Origin: Palsa-504 sp050010815
Lineage (GTDB): Bacteria > Actinomycetota > Actinomycetes > Streptosporangiales > Streptosporangiaceae
Direction of reading: 5' to 3'
Length of the DNA stretch: 8,293 nt
NCBI GenBank assembly: GCA_050010815.1
Contig: JBEKKH010000339.1
Coordinates: 1-8,293 of the forward strand
The notes under the pieces: model-generated
Told to the model about the DNA's origin: nothing
The model's input: the letters and a program-made list of their open reading frames with translations, nothing else
Databases searched by the model: none
In this document: positions 1-6,316 of the stretch, one piece after another
Layout of the letters: each line of letters begins with the position of its first letter
Position numbering within the stretch: the first letter of the stretch is position 1
Program-made: the position numbers and the translations under genes

Positions 1-1203
1 CGGAGCCGTCACCGCCCCGCCGAACCCGGCCGCCACGTACCAGGCCGATGCCGCCGCGAGCGCGCAGAAGACGACAAGCCCGCCGGCCAGGGTGGCAACC
101 GGGCGGCGCACGATCCTGGCGCAGGCCGGGCCCCACCACCCGGACCGCCCGGCGCCCGGCTTGACCGAGGATGGCCAGAACGCGACCGGTCCGAAGATCG
201 CCAGCAGCGCGGGGAGCAGGCTGAGCCCGGCGAGGAGCATCAGCGCGATGGCGATGGCCAGCGGAGCCGCGAGGCCGGAGTACAGGCTGAAGGTCGCGGT
301 GGCCAGCGAAAGCAGGGCCGCGATGAGGATCCCCGCGGAGAACGTGATCGTCTCGCCGACCCGCTCGACCGACGTCACGATCGCCTCGTGGCACGCCAGC
401 CCGGTCCGCATCTCCTCACGCACCCGGAACATCAGGAACAGCGCGTAGTCCGTGCCCGCGCCGAGCACCAGCACGATCAGCAGCAGCGAGGCGATCTGGG
501 ACACCGACAGCCCGTGCACGGCGGCCTCGGCGGTGAGACGCTCCGCCACCAGGACCACGAGCACCGCGGGCAGCACGGCGATCAGCGGCGCCAGCGCCGA
601 GCGGAACACCCCGACCAGCAGGGCGATCACGAAGATGATCGAGAACCACTGCACCTGGCCGCCGGTCTTGGTCGAGGTCGCGTTGGTGTCTACCCGGGTC
701 GCCACCGTCCCGGCGGTGTGCGCCTGCAGGCCGGCCGGCCGCGCGGCGGTCCGGATCACGTCCCGCAGGCTGGCGACCAGCTGCGCCTGCTGGGTGGTGG
801 CCAGCCCGCCAGACTGCGCGAGCGCGGCCAGCACGGTCAGCTGCTCGGCCTGACCGTCGGCGGACTGGCCGGCGTCCCGCACACCGGTCACCTTCGCCAC
901 CCGCGACAGCGCGCCCGCCAGCCGCCCGATGGCCGCCTGGTCCGCCGCGGTCAGCGGCCGCCCGGGGCTGGCGGTCACCACCGTGACCGCGGTGAGCGAA
1001 GCTCCCTGCAGCGGCGAGGCCAGCTGGGCCGCCTGCTGGCTGGGCGCGCTGGCCGGCAGGAACGAGGTGCTATCGCTCTGGGTCACGCTCGATAGCGACG
1101 GCAGCAGGGTCAGGGCCGCGAACACGCCGGCCAGCCAGATCGCCGTGATCACCCAGCGGAAGCGGACAGCTAGCCGCCCGGCCGCGGTGAAGAAGGTAGC
1201 CAC
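1..1203 (-). CDS. MMPL/RND-family membrane transporter, N-terminal 401 residues (partial, runs off window start)
   Basis: The minus strand is open from a GTG at 1203-1201 to the window edge with no stop, giving 401 residues. It shows the MMPL layout: a short cytoplasmic start, TM1 at about residues 16-36 (RWVITAIWLAGVFAALTLL), a long extracytoplasmic domain to about residue 180, then closely packed membrane helices from about 186. The family signature GAGTDYALFLMFRVREE begins at residue 248, with the conserved membrane Asp at 252 (the proton-relay type position of RND pumps). A cytoplasmic linker contains FWPS (342) and WW (356-357), and a seventh helix starts near 375. Full members are about 700 residues or more, so roughly half is present. 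Such proteins export lipids, polyketides or drugs by proton-motive force; the substrate cannot be told here. The gene is transcribed divergently from uvrC. No Shine-Dalgarno sequence is seen before the GTG, which lies inside an inverted repeat. The start is the most upstream plausible one, but a later start is possible. Confidence 0.92.
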   Translation of the reverse strand, partial: MATFFTAAGRLAVRFRWVITAIWLAGVFAALTLLPSLSSVTQSDSTSFLPASAPSQQAAQLASPLQGASLTAVTVVTASPGRPLTAADQAAIGRLAGALSRVAKVTGVRDAGQSADGQAEQLTVLAALAQSGGLATTQQAQLVASLRDVIRTAARPAGLQAHTAGTVATRVDTNATSTKTGGQVQWFSIIFVIALLVGVFRSALAPLIAVLPAVLVVLVAERLTAEAAVHGLSVSQIASLLLIVLVLGAGTDYALFLMFRVREEMRTGLACHEAIVTSVERVGETITFSAGILIAALLSLATATFSLYSGLAAPLAIAIALMLLAGLSLLPALLAIFGPVAFWPSSVKPGAGRSGWWGPACARIVRRPVATLAGGLVVFCALAAASAWYVAAGFGGAVTAP

Positions 1204-1217
1204 GATGCCATCGTGGC
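1199..1217. promoter_or_regulatory. Perfect 8-bp inverted repeat over the MMPL start codon
   Basis: GCCACGATGCCATCGTGGC reads as two perfect 8-base arms (1199-1206 and 1210-1217) separated by three bases. The GTG start of the MMPL gene (1203-1201, minus strand) lies inside one arm. Transporters of this family are often controlled by TetR-type repressors binding short palindromes, so this may be an operator. Alternatively it may be an mRNA hairpin that masks the start. A second IR (CCGGCC-AGC-GGCCGG, 1217-1231) and a 10-base palindrome (GCGGGCCCGC, 1235-1244) follow at once. In such GC-rich DNA, small palindromes can arise by chance. Confidence 0.4.
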
Positions 1218-1250
1218 CGGCCAGCGGCCGGTTTGCGGGCCCGCGGGCGC

Positions 1251-1263
1251 GTAAAGTTACCTC
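1251..1263 (+). promoter_or_regulatory. Putative uvrC operon promoter -10, leaderless; symmetric and possibly divergent
   Basis: TAAAGT at 1252-1257 matches the actinobacterial -10 pattern TANNNT. Six bases later comes the uvrC GTG (1264), and no Shine-Dalgarno sequence is present, so transcription probably begins at the start codon (leaderless mRNA). The ten bases GTAAAGTTAC (1251-1260) are an inverted repeat (GTAA-AG-TTAC). The opposite strand therefore also carries a TANNNT element, TAACTT (1259-1254), which could fire towards the MMPL gene and leave a leader of roughly 40-45 bases. No good -35 hexamer is visible in either direction. Confidence 0.5.
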
Positions 1264-3363
1264 GTGGCAGACCCGCACGGACCCGTAGCCTTCCGGCCGG
1301 CGCCAGGGGAGATCCCCGAATCTCCCGGGGTATACAAGTTCCGCGACCAGCGTGGCCGGGTCATCTACGTCGGCAAGGCGAAGTCGCTCAGGCAGCGGCT
1401 CAACTCCTACTTCGCCGACTTCGCCAGCCTGCATCCGCGCACCCAGATGATGCTGAGCACGGCGGCGGGCGTGGAGTGGACCGTGGTCGGCACCGAGGTC
1501 GAGGCGCTCCAGCTCGAGTACTCCTGGATCAAGGAGTTCGACCCCCGGTTCAACGTCAAGTACCGGGACGACAAGAGTTACCCGTATCTTGCCGTCACCA
1601 TGGGCGAGGAGTACCCGCGGGTCCAGGTCATGCGCGGCGCCAAGCGCAAGGGCACCAGGTACTTCGGCCCGTATAGCCACGCCTGGGCCATCCGCGACAC
1701 GGTGGACACGCTGCTGCGGGTGTTCCCCGTCAGGACCTGCTCGGCAGGCGTGTTCAAGCGATCGGCGCAGATCGGCCGCCCCTGCCTGCTCGGCTACATC
1801 GGCAAGTGCTCCGCGCCGTGCGTCAAGCGGGTCAGCGAGGAGGAGCACCGCGCTCTGGCCGAGGATTTCTGCGACTTCATGGCCGGCCAGACCGCCCGGT
1901 TCGCCGGCCGCCTGGAGGCGGAGATGAAGCAGGCGGCCAGGGAAGAGGAGTTCGAGCGTGCGGCCCGGCTCCGGGACGACCTGCGCGCGCTCGAGCGCGC
2001 GATAGAAAAGCAGGCGGTGGTGCTGGGCGATGGCACCGACTGCGACGTGATCGCCCTGGCGGAAGACCAGCTCGAAGCGGCCGTCCAGGTGTTCTACGTG
2101 CGCGGCGGCCGGGTCCGCGGCCAGCGCGGCTGGGTGCTTGACAAGGTTGAGGACGTGACCACCGCCGGCCTGGTCGAGGTTTTCCTTGGCCAGGTCTACG
2201 GCGATACCCCGGCCGATGCCGAGGCGGTCAACGCCGGCATACCCCGCGAGGTGCTGGTTCCGGAGCTGCCGCCGGACCGGGCCGCGATGACGCAGTGGCT
2301 GACCGAACGCCGCGGCGGCCCGGTCGACCTGCGGGTACCGCAGCGCGGAGACAAGAAGGCCCTGCTGGAGACCGTGGCCAGGAACGCGGGCCAGTCACTG
2401 GCCCTGCACAAGACCCGCCGCGCCAGCGACCTGACCACGCGGAGCAAGGCGATGAGCGAGATCCAGGAAGCCCTCGGACTGGACGACGCGCCGCTGCGGA
2501 TCGAGTGTTACGACGTGTCGAACCTGCAGGGCACGCACGTGGTCGCCTCGATGGTCGTGTTCGAGGACGGCCTGGCGCGCAAGAGTGAGTACCGCCGGTT
2601 CGCGATCAAGGGCACCGGGGGCACCGACGACATCTCCTCGATCTTCGAGGTGATCACCCGCCGGTTCCGCCGCTACCTGGCTGAACGCGAGAAGACCGGC
2701 GAGCTGGACACGCTCGGCGACCCGGCCGCCGAAGAAGACCACTGTGCCGACCCGGGGGGGCGACCCCCCGGAACCCCCCGAGACCAAGATCCATCGGCCG
2801 AACGGCCGGTGGTAACTGCTCAGAAGAAATTTGCTTACCCGCCCAACCTGGTCGTCGTCGACGGCGGCCCGCTCCAGGCCGACGCGGCGGCCCGCGCGCT
2901 CGCCGAGCTGGGCATCGACGACGTGGCCGTCTGCGGGCTGGCCAAACGCCTGGAGGAAGTGTGGCAGCCGGGGGAGGAGTACCCGGTTATCCTGCCGCGC
3001 AGTAGCGAAGGCCTGTACCTGCTGCAGCGGGTCCGGGATGAAGCGCACAGGTTCGCGATCAACTACCACCGGCAGAAGCGCGGCAAGGCGGCTACCACCA
3101 GTGCGCTGGACGAGGTGCCCGGTTTGGGGCCGGCCCGGCGCAAGACGCTGCTCAAGCACTTCGGCTCCGTGCGTAAGCTCGGCGCTGCGAGCGTCGAGGA
3201 GATTGCGGAGGTGCCGGGGATCGGCGCCAAGCTAGCCGTCACGATCTCGGGGGTGTTGAGTGGCCTCGGGGGGGCGACCCCCCCAGACCCCCCCGCTCCT
3301 GGGGGAGAACCTTCCCCCCCAGACCCCCCCGGCCAGGGGAGAGGAGAACATGGGGATGCCTGA
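1264..3363 (+). CDS. uvrC: UvrABC excinuclease subunit C (UvrC), with repeat-derived linker and tail
   Basis: UvrC makes both incisions around a DNA lesion in nucleotide excision repair after UvrA/UvrB have marked it; it is cytoplasmic. The 699 residues show, in order: a GIY-YIG nuclease domain (PGVYKFRD at 21, VIYVGKAKSLRQRL at 33-46) for the 3' cut; a Cys-rich region (C159, C174, C182, C186); a UVR motif for UvrB contact at about 213-250; an RNase H-like domain for the 5' cut (YDVSN 416-420 with D417, VVVDGG with D533, H595 in DEAHRFAINYHR); and tandem helix-hairpin-helix motifs (about 615-665, VPGLG and VPGIG). The GTG start gives MADP, as in other actinobacterial UvrC proteins as I recall them, and sits six bases after a -10-like hexamer with no Shine-Dalgarno. 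Two stretches are odd: residues about 481-520, a low-complexity linker within the C-terminal nuclease domain holding PGGRPPG, and the tail after about 666, with PPDPP twice at a 12-residue spacing. Both are encoded by G/C-rich palindromic repeats. All catalytic residues are kept, so the protein is probably active. The stop lies inside rapZ (14-base overlap). Confidence 0.97.
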   Translation: MADPHGPVAFRPAPGEIPESPGVYKFRDQRGRVIYVGKAKSLRQRLNSYFADFASLHPRTQMMLSTAAGVEWTVVGTEVEALQLEYSWIKEFDPRFNVKYRDDKSYPYLAVTMGEEYPRVQVMRGAKRKGTRYFGPYSHAWAIRDTVDTLLRVFPVRTCSAGVFKRSAQIGRPCLLGYIGKCSAPCVKRVSEEEHRALAEDFCDFMAGQTARFAGRLEAEMKQAAREEEFERAARLRDDLRALERAIEKQAVVLGDGTDCDVIALAEDQLEAAVQVFYVRGGRVRGQRGWVLDKVEDVTTAGLVEVFLGQVYGDTPADAEAVNAGIPREVLVPELPPDRAAMTQWLTERRGGPVDLRVPQRGDKKALLETVARNAGQSLALHKTRRASDLTTRSKAMSEIQEALGLDDAPLRIECYDVSNLQGTHVVASMVVFEDGLARKSEYRRFAIKGTGGTDDISSIFEVITRRFRRYLAEREKTGELDTLGDPAAEEDHCADPGGRPPGTPRDQDPSAERPVVTAQKKFAYPPNLVVVDGGPLQADAAARALAELGIDDVAVCGLAKRLEEVWQPGEEYPVILPRSSEGLYLLQRVRDEAHRFAINYHRQKRGKAATTSALDEVPGLGPARRKTLLKHFGSVRKLGAASVEEIAEVPGIGAKLAVTISGVLSGLGGATPPDPPAPGGEPSPPDPPGQGRGEHGDA
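2752..2780 (+). repeat. G/C palindromic repeat, copy 1 (inside uvrC)
   Basis: A 29-base element with a perfect 8-bp hairpin: CCGGGGGG at 2752-2759, loop GCGA (a GNRA-type tetraloop in RNA), CCCCCCGG at 2764-2771, then AACCCCCCG. It is in frame with uvrC and encodes PGGRPPG in the linker between the conserved YDVSN and VVVDGG motifs. It matches the reverse complement of 5268-5296 at 28 of 29 positions. It also shares a 17-base core (CGGGGGGGCGACCCCCC) with 3267-3283. Confidence 0.85.
3266..3331 (+). repeat. G/C palindromic repeat cluster, copy 2 (uvrC 3' end / upstream of rapZ)
   Basis: Seven G (3268-3274), CGA, then seven C (3278-3284) form a hairpin identical in its core to copy 1. The 18-base string CCCCCCCAGACCCCCCCG occurs exactly twice, at 3278-3295 and 3314-3331, a 36-base (12-codon) period. 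The cluster encodes the UvrC tail (PPDPP...PPDPP) and ends just before the rapZ ribosome binding site, so it could also affect rapZ translation or read-through. Confidence 0.85.
3338..3346 (+). promoter_or_regulatory. Ribosome binding site for rapZ
   Basis: GGAGAGGAG precedes ATG 3350. The first GGAG ends eight bases before it and the second three bases before. A second ATG at 3356 would be nine bases from the second GGAG. This site favours a start at 3350 or 3356 over any start in the upstream repeat cluster. Confidence 0.75.
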
Positions 3364-4228
3364 GGATGCGACGGAGATTGTCATCATCACCGGCATGTCC
3401 GGGGCCGGGCGGTCCACCGCCGCCAAGTCCCTGGAGGACCTGGGCTGGTTCGTAGTGGACAACCTGCCACCTGGCCTGCTGCCCACGATGGTTGACCTGG
3501 CGGCCAGGTCCAACGGGGCGGTATCGCGGATGGCCGCCGTGGTCGACGTGCGCAGCCGTGCCTTCAGCACCGACCTGAAGTCGGCGATCAGCGACCTGAG
3601 CATACGAGGGGCCACGGCGCGCGTGGTCTTCCTGGAAGCCGCCGAGGACATGCTCGTCCGCCGGTTCGACAGCGAGCGGCGTCCCCATCCCATGCAGGGC
3701 ACCGGCCGGGTCACCGACGGCATAGCGGCCGAACGCGAGCTGCTGCGCGAGGTACGCGGCGACGCGGATCTGCTCATCGACACCTCCCGGCTCAACGTGC
3801 ACGAGCTGCGGGCCCGGATGCGGAACTTCTTCAGCGGCGGCACGGCCGCGGGCCTGCGCCTGTCCATCGTCTCGTTCGGCTTCAAGTACGGCCTGCCGGT
3901 CGACGCCGACCTGGTCACGGACTGCCGTTTCCTGCCGAATCCGCACTGGATCGCGGAACTTGCCCCGATGACGGGCCAGGACGCGCCGGTGCGTGAGTAT
4001 GTTCTGGCCCAGTCCGGTGCCGAAGAGTTCTTGCGTAGTTACACTGAGTTGCTGGGGGTGGTGTTGCCCGGCTACGAACGCGAAGGTAAGCGATACGTGA
4101 CCCTTGCCGTGGGCTGCACCGGCGGCAAGCACCGCAGCGTGGCCATCGCCGACCAGCTGGCGGCGCGCGTCGGGGCCGTCGCCGGGGTGAACGTACAGGT
4201 CGTGCACAGGGACCTTGGTCGGGAGTGA
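3350..4228 (+). CDS. rapZ: RapZ/YvcJ-family P-loop nucleotide-binding regulator
   Basis: RapZ proteins bind ATP/GTP. In E. coli, RapZ senses glucosamine-6-phosphate and delivers the small RNA GlmZ to RNase E; in Gram-positives the role (YvcJ) is less clear and linked to competence and cell envelope. The 292 residues include the Walker A motif GMSGAGRS (15-22), the family motif VVDNLPP (35-41), a second nucleotide-site strand VVFLEA (92-97), GFKYG (177-181), CRFLPNPHW (192-200) and the C-terminal GCTGGKHRSV (255-264) that forms the metabolite/RNA-binding part. Length is normal for the family (about 280-300). I chose ATG 3350 because a strong GGAGAGGAG site precedes it and the next residues lead straight into the P-loop strand. 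The frame is open to an ATG at 3260, but that extension is only repeat-derived sequence. It overlaps the uvrC end by 14 bases and ends seven bases before yvcK, so translational coupling is likely. The RNA-adaptor function is not proven for actinobacteria. Confidence 0.95.
   Translation: MGMPEDATEIVIITGMSGAGRSTAAKSLEDLGWFVVDNLPPGLLPTMVDLAARSNGAVSRMAAVVDVRSRAFSTDLKSAISDLSIRGATARVVFLEAAEDMLVRRFDSERRPHPMQGTGRVTDGIAAERELLREVRGDADLLIDTSRLNVHELRARMRNFFSGGTAAGLRLSIVSFGFKYGLPVDADLVTDCRFLPNPHWIAELAPMTGQDAPVREYVLAQSGAEEFLRSYTELLGVVLPGYEREGKRYVTLAVGCTGGKHRSVAIADQLAARVGAVAGVNVQVVHRDLGRE
4221..4225 (+). promoter_or_regulatory. Ribosome binding site deciding the yvcK start
   Basis: GGGAG lies ten bases before GTG 4236 and overlaps the rapZ stop region (TGA 4226-4228). 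It supports GTG 4236 rather than the in-frame TTG at 4215, which has no Shine-Dalgarno sequence and would overlap rapZ. Confidence 0.6.
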
Positions 4229-4235
4229 GCGGCTG

Positions 4236-5324
4236 GTGACAGAACTGAAGACGGTAGCGCTTGGCGGCGGGCACGGGCTGGCCACTTCGCTGAGGGCACT
4301 GCGGCGGGTGTCCGGCGATCTCACCGCGATCGTGACCGTCGCGGACGACGGCGGGTCAAGCGGCCGGCTGCGCCGGGAATTCGGCGTGCTGCCCCCCGGT
4401 GACCTGCGGATGGCCCTGGCCGCCCTGTGCGGGGACGACGAGTGGGGTACCACCTGGAGCAAGGTGGTGCAGCACCGGTTCGGCGGGGACTGCGAGCTGG
4501 GCGGTCATACCGTCGGCAACCTGCTCATCGTCGCGCTCTGGGACCTGCTCGGCGATCCCGTCGCGGGCCTGGACTGGGTGGGCCGGCTGCTCGGCACCGG
4601 CGGCCGGGTGCTGCCGATGGCGGCGGTGCCGCTCGACATCGTGGCGGAGGTTCTCGGGGCCGACCCGGACAAGCCAGACGAGGTCAGTACGATCAGGGGC
4701 CAGGAGGAATGCGCCACGACGTCGGGTCAGGTGCAGTCCATCACGCTGCTGCCTGCCGACCCGCCGGCGGTGCCCGAGGCGGTCCGCGCCGTGCTCGACG
4801 CGGACTGGGTCGTGTTCGGACCAGGGTCGTGGTTTACCAGCGTGCTGCCGCACCTGCTGGTGCCCGAGCTCGCCGCCGCGCTGCACGTCACCACGGCCCG
4901 CCGGCTGCTCGTGCTCAACCTGGCGCCGCAGCCGGGAGAAACCGACGGCTTTTCTCCGCACAAGCACCTCGAGGTTCTCGCCGGACACGCACCGGCGCTG
5001 ACCGTGGATATCGTCCTGGCCGACACCAGAGCCTCGGATGCGGGTACCCAAGCCGACCTGGAGAAAGCAGCCGCCGTCCTAGGCGCCCGCCTGGTCATGG
5101 CCGACGTGGCCGCCGCCGACGGCACCCCCCGCCACGACCCCGTTCTCCTAGCCGAGACCTACGCAAGAATCTTCGGAAATGGGTCCCCCCAGGGACCCCC
5201 AGGGGGGCACGGGGGGGCGGGTAGCCCCCTCGTAGGGGGCATGGGGGGCGCGCCGCCCCCCATTAGTCGGGGGGCTCCGGGGGGTCGCCCCCCCGGACTA
5301 ACAGAGGACAACGTATGGCGATGA
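4236..5324 (+). CDS. yvcK: YvcK/CofD-like gluconeogenesis and cell-envelope factor, with repeat-derived C-terminal tail
   Basis: YvcK proteins share the fold of CofD, the 2-phospho-L-lactate transferase. In Bacillus, YvcK is needed for growth on gluconeogenic carbon sources and for PBP1 placement and binds UDP-sugars; the mycobacterial homologue (CuvA) acts in cell-wall homeostasis. The 362 residues show the N-terminal nucleotide-sugar site GGGHGL (10-15), TVADDGGSSGRLR (34-46), GHTVGNLL (90-97), FGPGSWFTSVLPHLL (194-208) and NLAPQPGETDGFS (228-240). The conserved protein ends near YARIF (309-313). The last ~48 residues are Gly/Pro-rich (GSPQGPPGG..., PGGRPPG) and are encoded by palindromic G/C repeats rather than the native family end. 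The start is GTG 4236, supported by GGGAG; TTG 4215 is an alternative. The stop overlaps whiA by ten bases, which fits coupled translation. I expect the core to be functional and the tail to be dispensable, but that is inference. Confidence 0.94.
   Translation: MTELKTVALGGGHGLATSLRALRRVSGDLTAIVTVADDGGSSGRLRREFGVLPPGDLRMALAALCGDDEWGTTWSKVVQHRFGGDCELGGHTVGNLLIVALWDLLGDPVAGLDWVGRLLGTGGRVLPMAAVPLDIVAEVLGADPDKPDEVSTIRGQEECATTSGQVQSITLLPADPPAVPEAVRAVLDADWVVFGPGSWFTSVLPHLLVPELAAALHVTTARRLLVLNLAPQPGETDGFSPHKHLEVLAGHAPALTVDIVLADTRASDAGTQADLEKAAAVLGARLVMADVAAADGTPRHDPVLLAETYARIFGNGSPQGPPGGHGGAGSPLVGGMGGAPPPISRGAPGGRPPGLTEDNVWR
5181..5301 (+). repeat. G/C palindromic repeat cluster, copy 3 (yvcK 3' end / upstream of whiA)
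   Basis: At least three perfect hairpins follow each other. GCCCCCT-CGT-AGGGGGC occupies 5224-5240. ATGGGGGGCG-CGC-CGCCCCCCAT occupies 5241-5263 (10-bp arms). CCGGGGGG-TCGC-CCCCCCGG occupies 5277-5296, flanked by TTAGT (5263-5267) and ACTAA (5297-5301), which can pair as well. A weaker C6/G6 pair (5185-5190 with 5202-5207) precedes them. Positions 5268-5296 are the reverse complement of copy 1 with one mismatch in 29. The cluster encodes the YvcK tail and stops two bases before the whiA Shine-Dalgarno sequence. Confidence 0.88.
5303..5308 (+). promoter_or_regulatory. Ribosome binding site for whiA
   Basis: AGAGGA with a six-base spacer to ATG 5315. It lies immediately 3' of the last hairpin of the repeat cluster, so folding or ribosome passage through the yvcK tail could change its access. 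Confidence 0.7.
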
Positions 5325-6295
5325 CCGGCGTGGTTAAGGACGAGCTCAGCCGGGTCCAGGTGGTCAAGCCGTGCTGCCGCAAGGCTGAGGTTTCCACGCT
5401 GCTCAGATTCGCCGGCGGCCTGCACCTGATCGAGGGCCGGGTCGTGATCGAGGCGGAACTGGACACCGGAGCGGTGGCCAGGCGGCTACGGGCCAGCATC
5501 ACCGAGGTGTTCGGGCACCCGGCCGAGTTCCTCGTGGTCGCGCCGAGCGGACTGCGGAAGGGAAATCGCTACCTGGTCCGGGTAAGCAAAGGGCAGTCCG
5601 GCGAGATCCTGGCTCGCCAGGCTGGGCTGATCGACAGCTTCGGCCGTCCCGTGCGCGGGCTGCCCAAGCAGGTCGTGTCGGGCTCCGCGTGCGACTGCGA
5701 GGCGGCCTGGCGCGGCGCCTTCCTAGCTCACGGCTCGCTCACCGAGCCGGGCCGCTCGATGGCCCTGGAGATCACCTGCCCGGGCTCGGAAGCGGCCCTC
5801 GCCCTGGTCGGCGCGGCGCGTCGGCTAAAGGTGCACGCCAAGGCGCGGGACGTGCGCGGCGTAGACCGGGTCGTGATCAGGGACGGCGAGGCGATCAGCG
5901 CCATGCTGACCCGGCTCGGCGCGCACGAAGCCGTGCTGGCCTGGGAGGAACGGCGGATGCGCCGTGAGGTCAGGGCGACGGCCAACCGGCTGGCGAACTT
6001 CGACGACGCCAATCTGCGCCGCAGCGCACGCGCCGCGGTGGCTGCGGGTGCGCGGGTCGAGCGGGCCCTGGAGATCCTCGGCCAGGATGCGCCGGAGCAC
6101 CTGACCATGGCAGGCAAGCTGCGGATGGCTCACCGCCAGGCCAGCCTGGAGGAACTTGGCCAGCTTTCCGACCCGCCCCTGACCAAGGATGCGATCGCCG
6201 GCCGCATCCGCCGCCTCCTGGCCATGGCCGACCGCCGCGCCGCCGACCAGGGCCTCCCCAGCACGGAAGCCTTCCTCACCCTCGACATGCTCTAG
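5315..6295 (+). CDS. whiA: Sporulation/cell-division transcription factor WhiA
   Basis: WhiA is a DNA-binding protein of Gram-positive bacteria. In Streptomyces it works with WhiB to switch on sporulation septation genes, including ftsZ; in Bacillus it affects division and chromosome segregation. The 326 residues have the usual length and layout: an N-terminal part (MAMTGVVKDELSR, then CCRKAEVSTLLRFAGGLH at 20-37) leading into a degenerate LAGLIDADG homing-endonuclease fold (about 15-220, with WRGAFLAHGSL at 132-142), and a C-terminal HTH domain (about 235-306; SLEELGQLSDPPLTKDAIAGRIRRLL). As in other WhiA proteins, the homing-endonuclease fold is expected to lack nuclease activity. ATG 5315 is chosen because AGAGGA lies six bases upstream and MAMT..VKDE matches the family start; ATG 5321 is the only close alternative. 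It overlaps yvcK by ten bases and ends the operon in this window. The next gene is convergent, so the gap-pgk-tpi genes that follow whiA in many actinobacteria are not here. Confidence 0.97.
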   Translation: MAMTGVVKDELSRVQVVKPCCRKAEVSTLLRFAGGLHLIEGRVVIEAELDTGAVARRLRASITEVFGHPAEFLVVAPSGLRKGNRYLVRVSKGQSGEILARQAGLIDSFGRPVRGLPKQVVSGSACDCEAAWRGAFLAHGSLTEPGRSMALEITCPGSEAALALVGAARRLKVHAKARDVRGVDRVVIRDGEAISAMLTRLGAHEAVLAWEERRMRREVRATANRLANFDDANLRRSARAAVAAGARVERALEILGQDAPEHLTMAGKLRMAHRQASLEELGQLSDPPLTKDAIAGRIRRLLAMADRRAADQGLPSTEAFLTLDML

Positions 6296-6316
6296 CCCTC
6301 CCTCCCGGCCGTCCTC

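Noticed and set aside
388..1095. Long plus-strand open frame (235 codons) opposite the MMPL gene
   Set aside because: Its translation is His/Arg/Gln/Gly-rich with no family likeness. The minus strand here encodes unmistakable MMPL motifs, so this frame is a shadow.
3260..3349. Upstream rapZ start at ATG 3260
   Set aside because: It adds 30 repeat-derived residues (GGRPPQTPP...) and lacks the strong GGAGAGGAG site found just before ATG 3350.
3239..4462. 407-codon minus-strand open frame over rapZ and yvcK
   Set aside because: It is a GC-driven shadow. The plus-strand proteins carry a Walker A motif and family signatures throughout.
5212..5301. Rho-independent terminator between yvcK and whiA
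   Set aside because: The stems are strong but no T-run follows, and the sequence lies inside an open reading frame that overlaps whiA. Termination there would cut off whiA.
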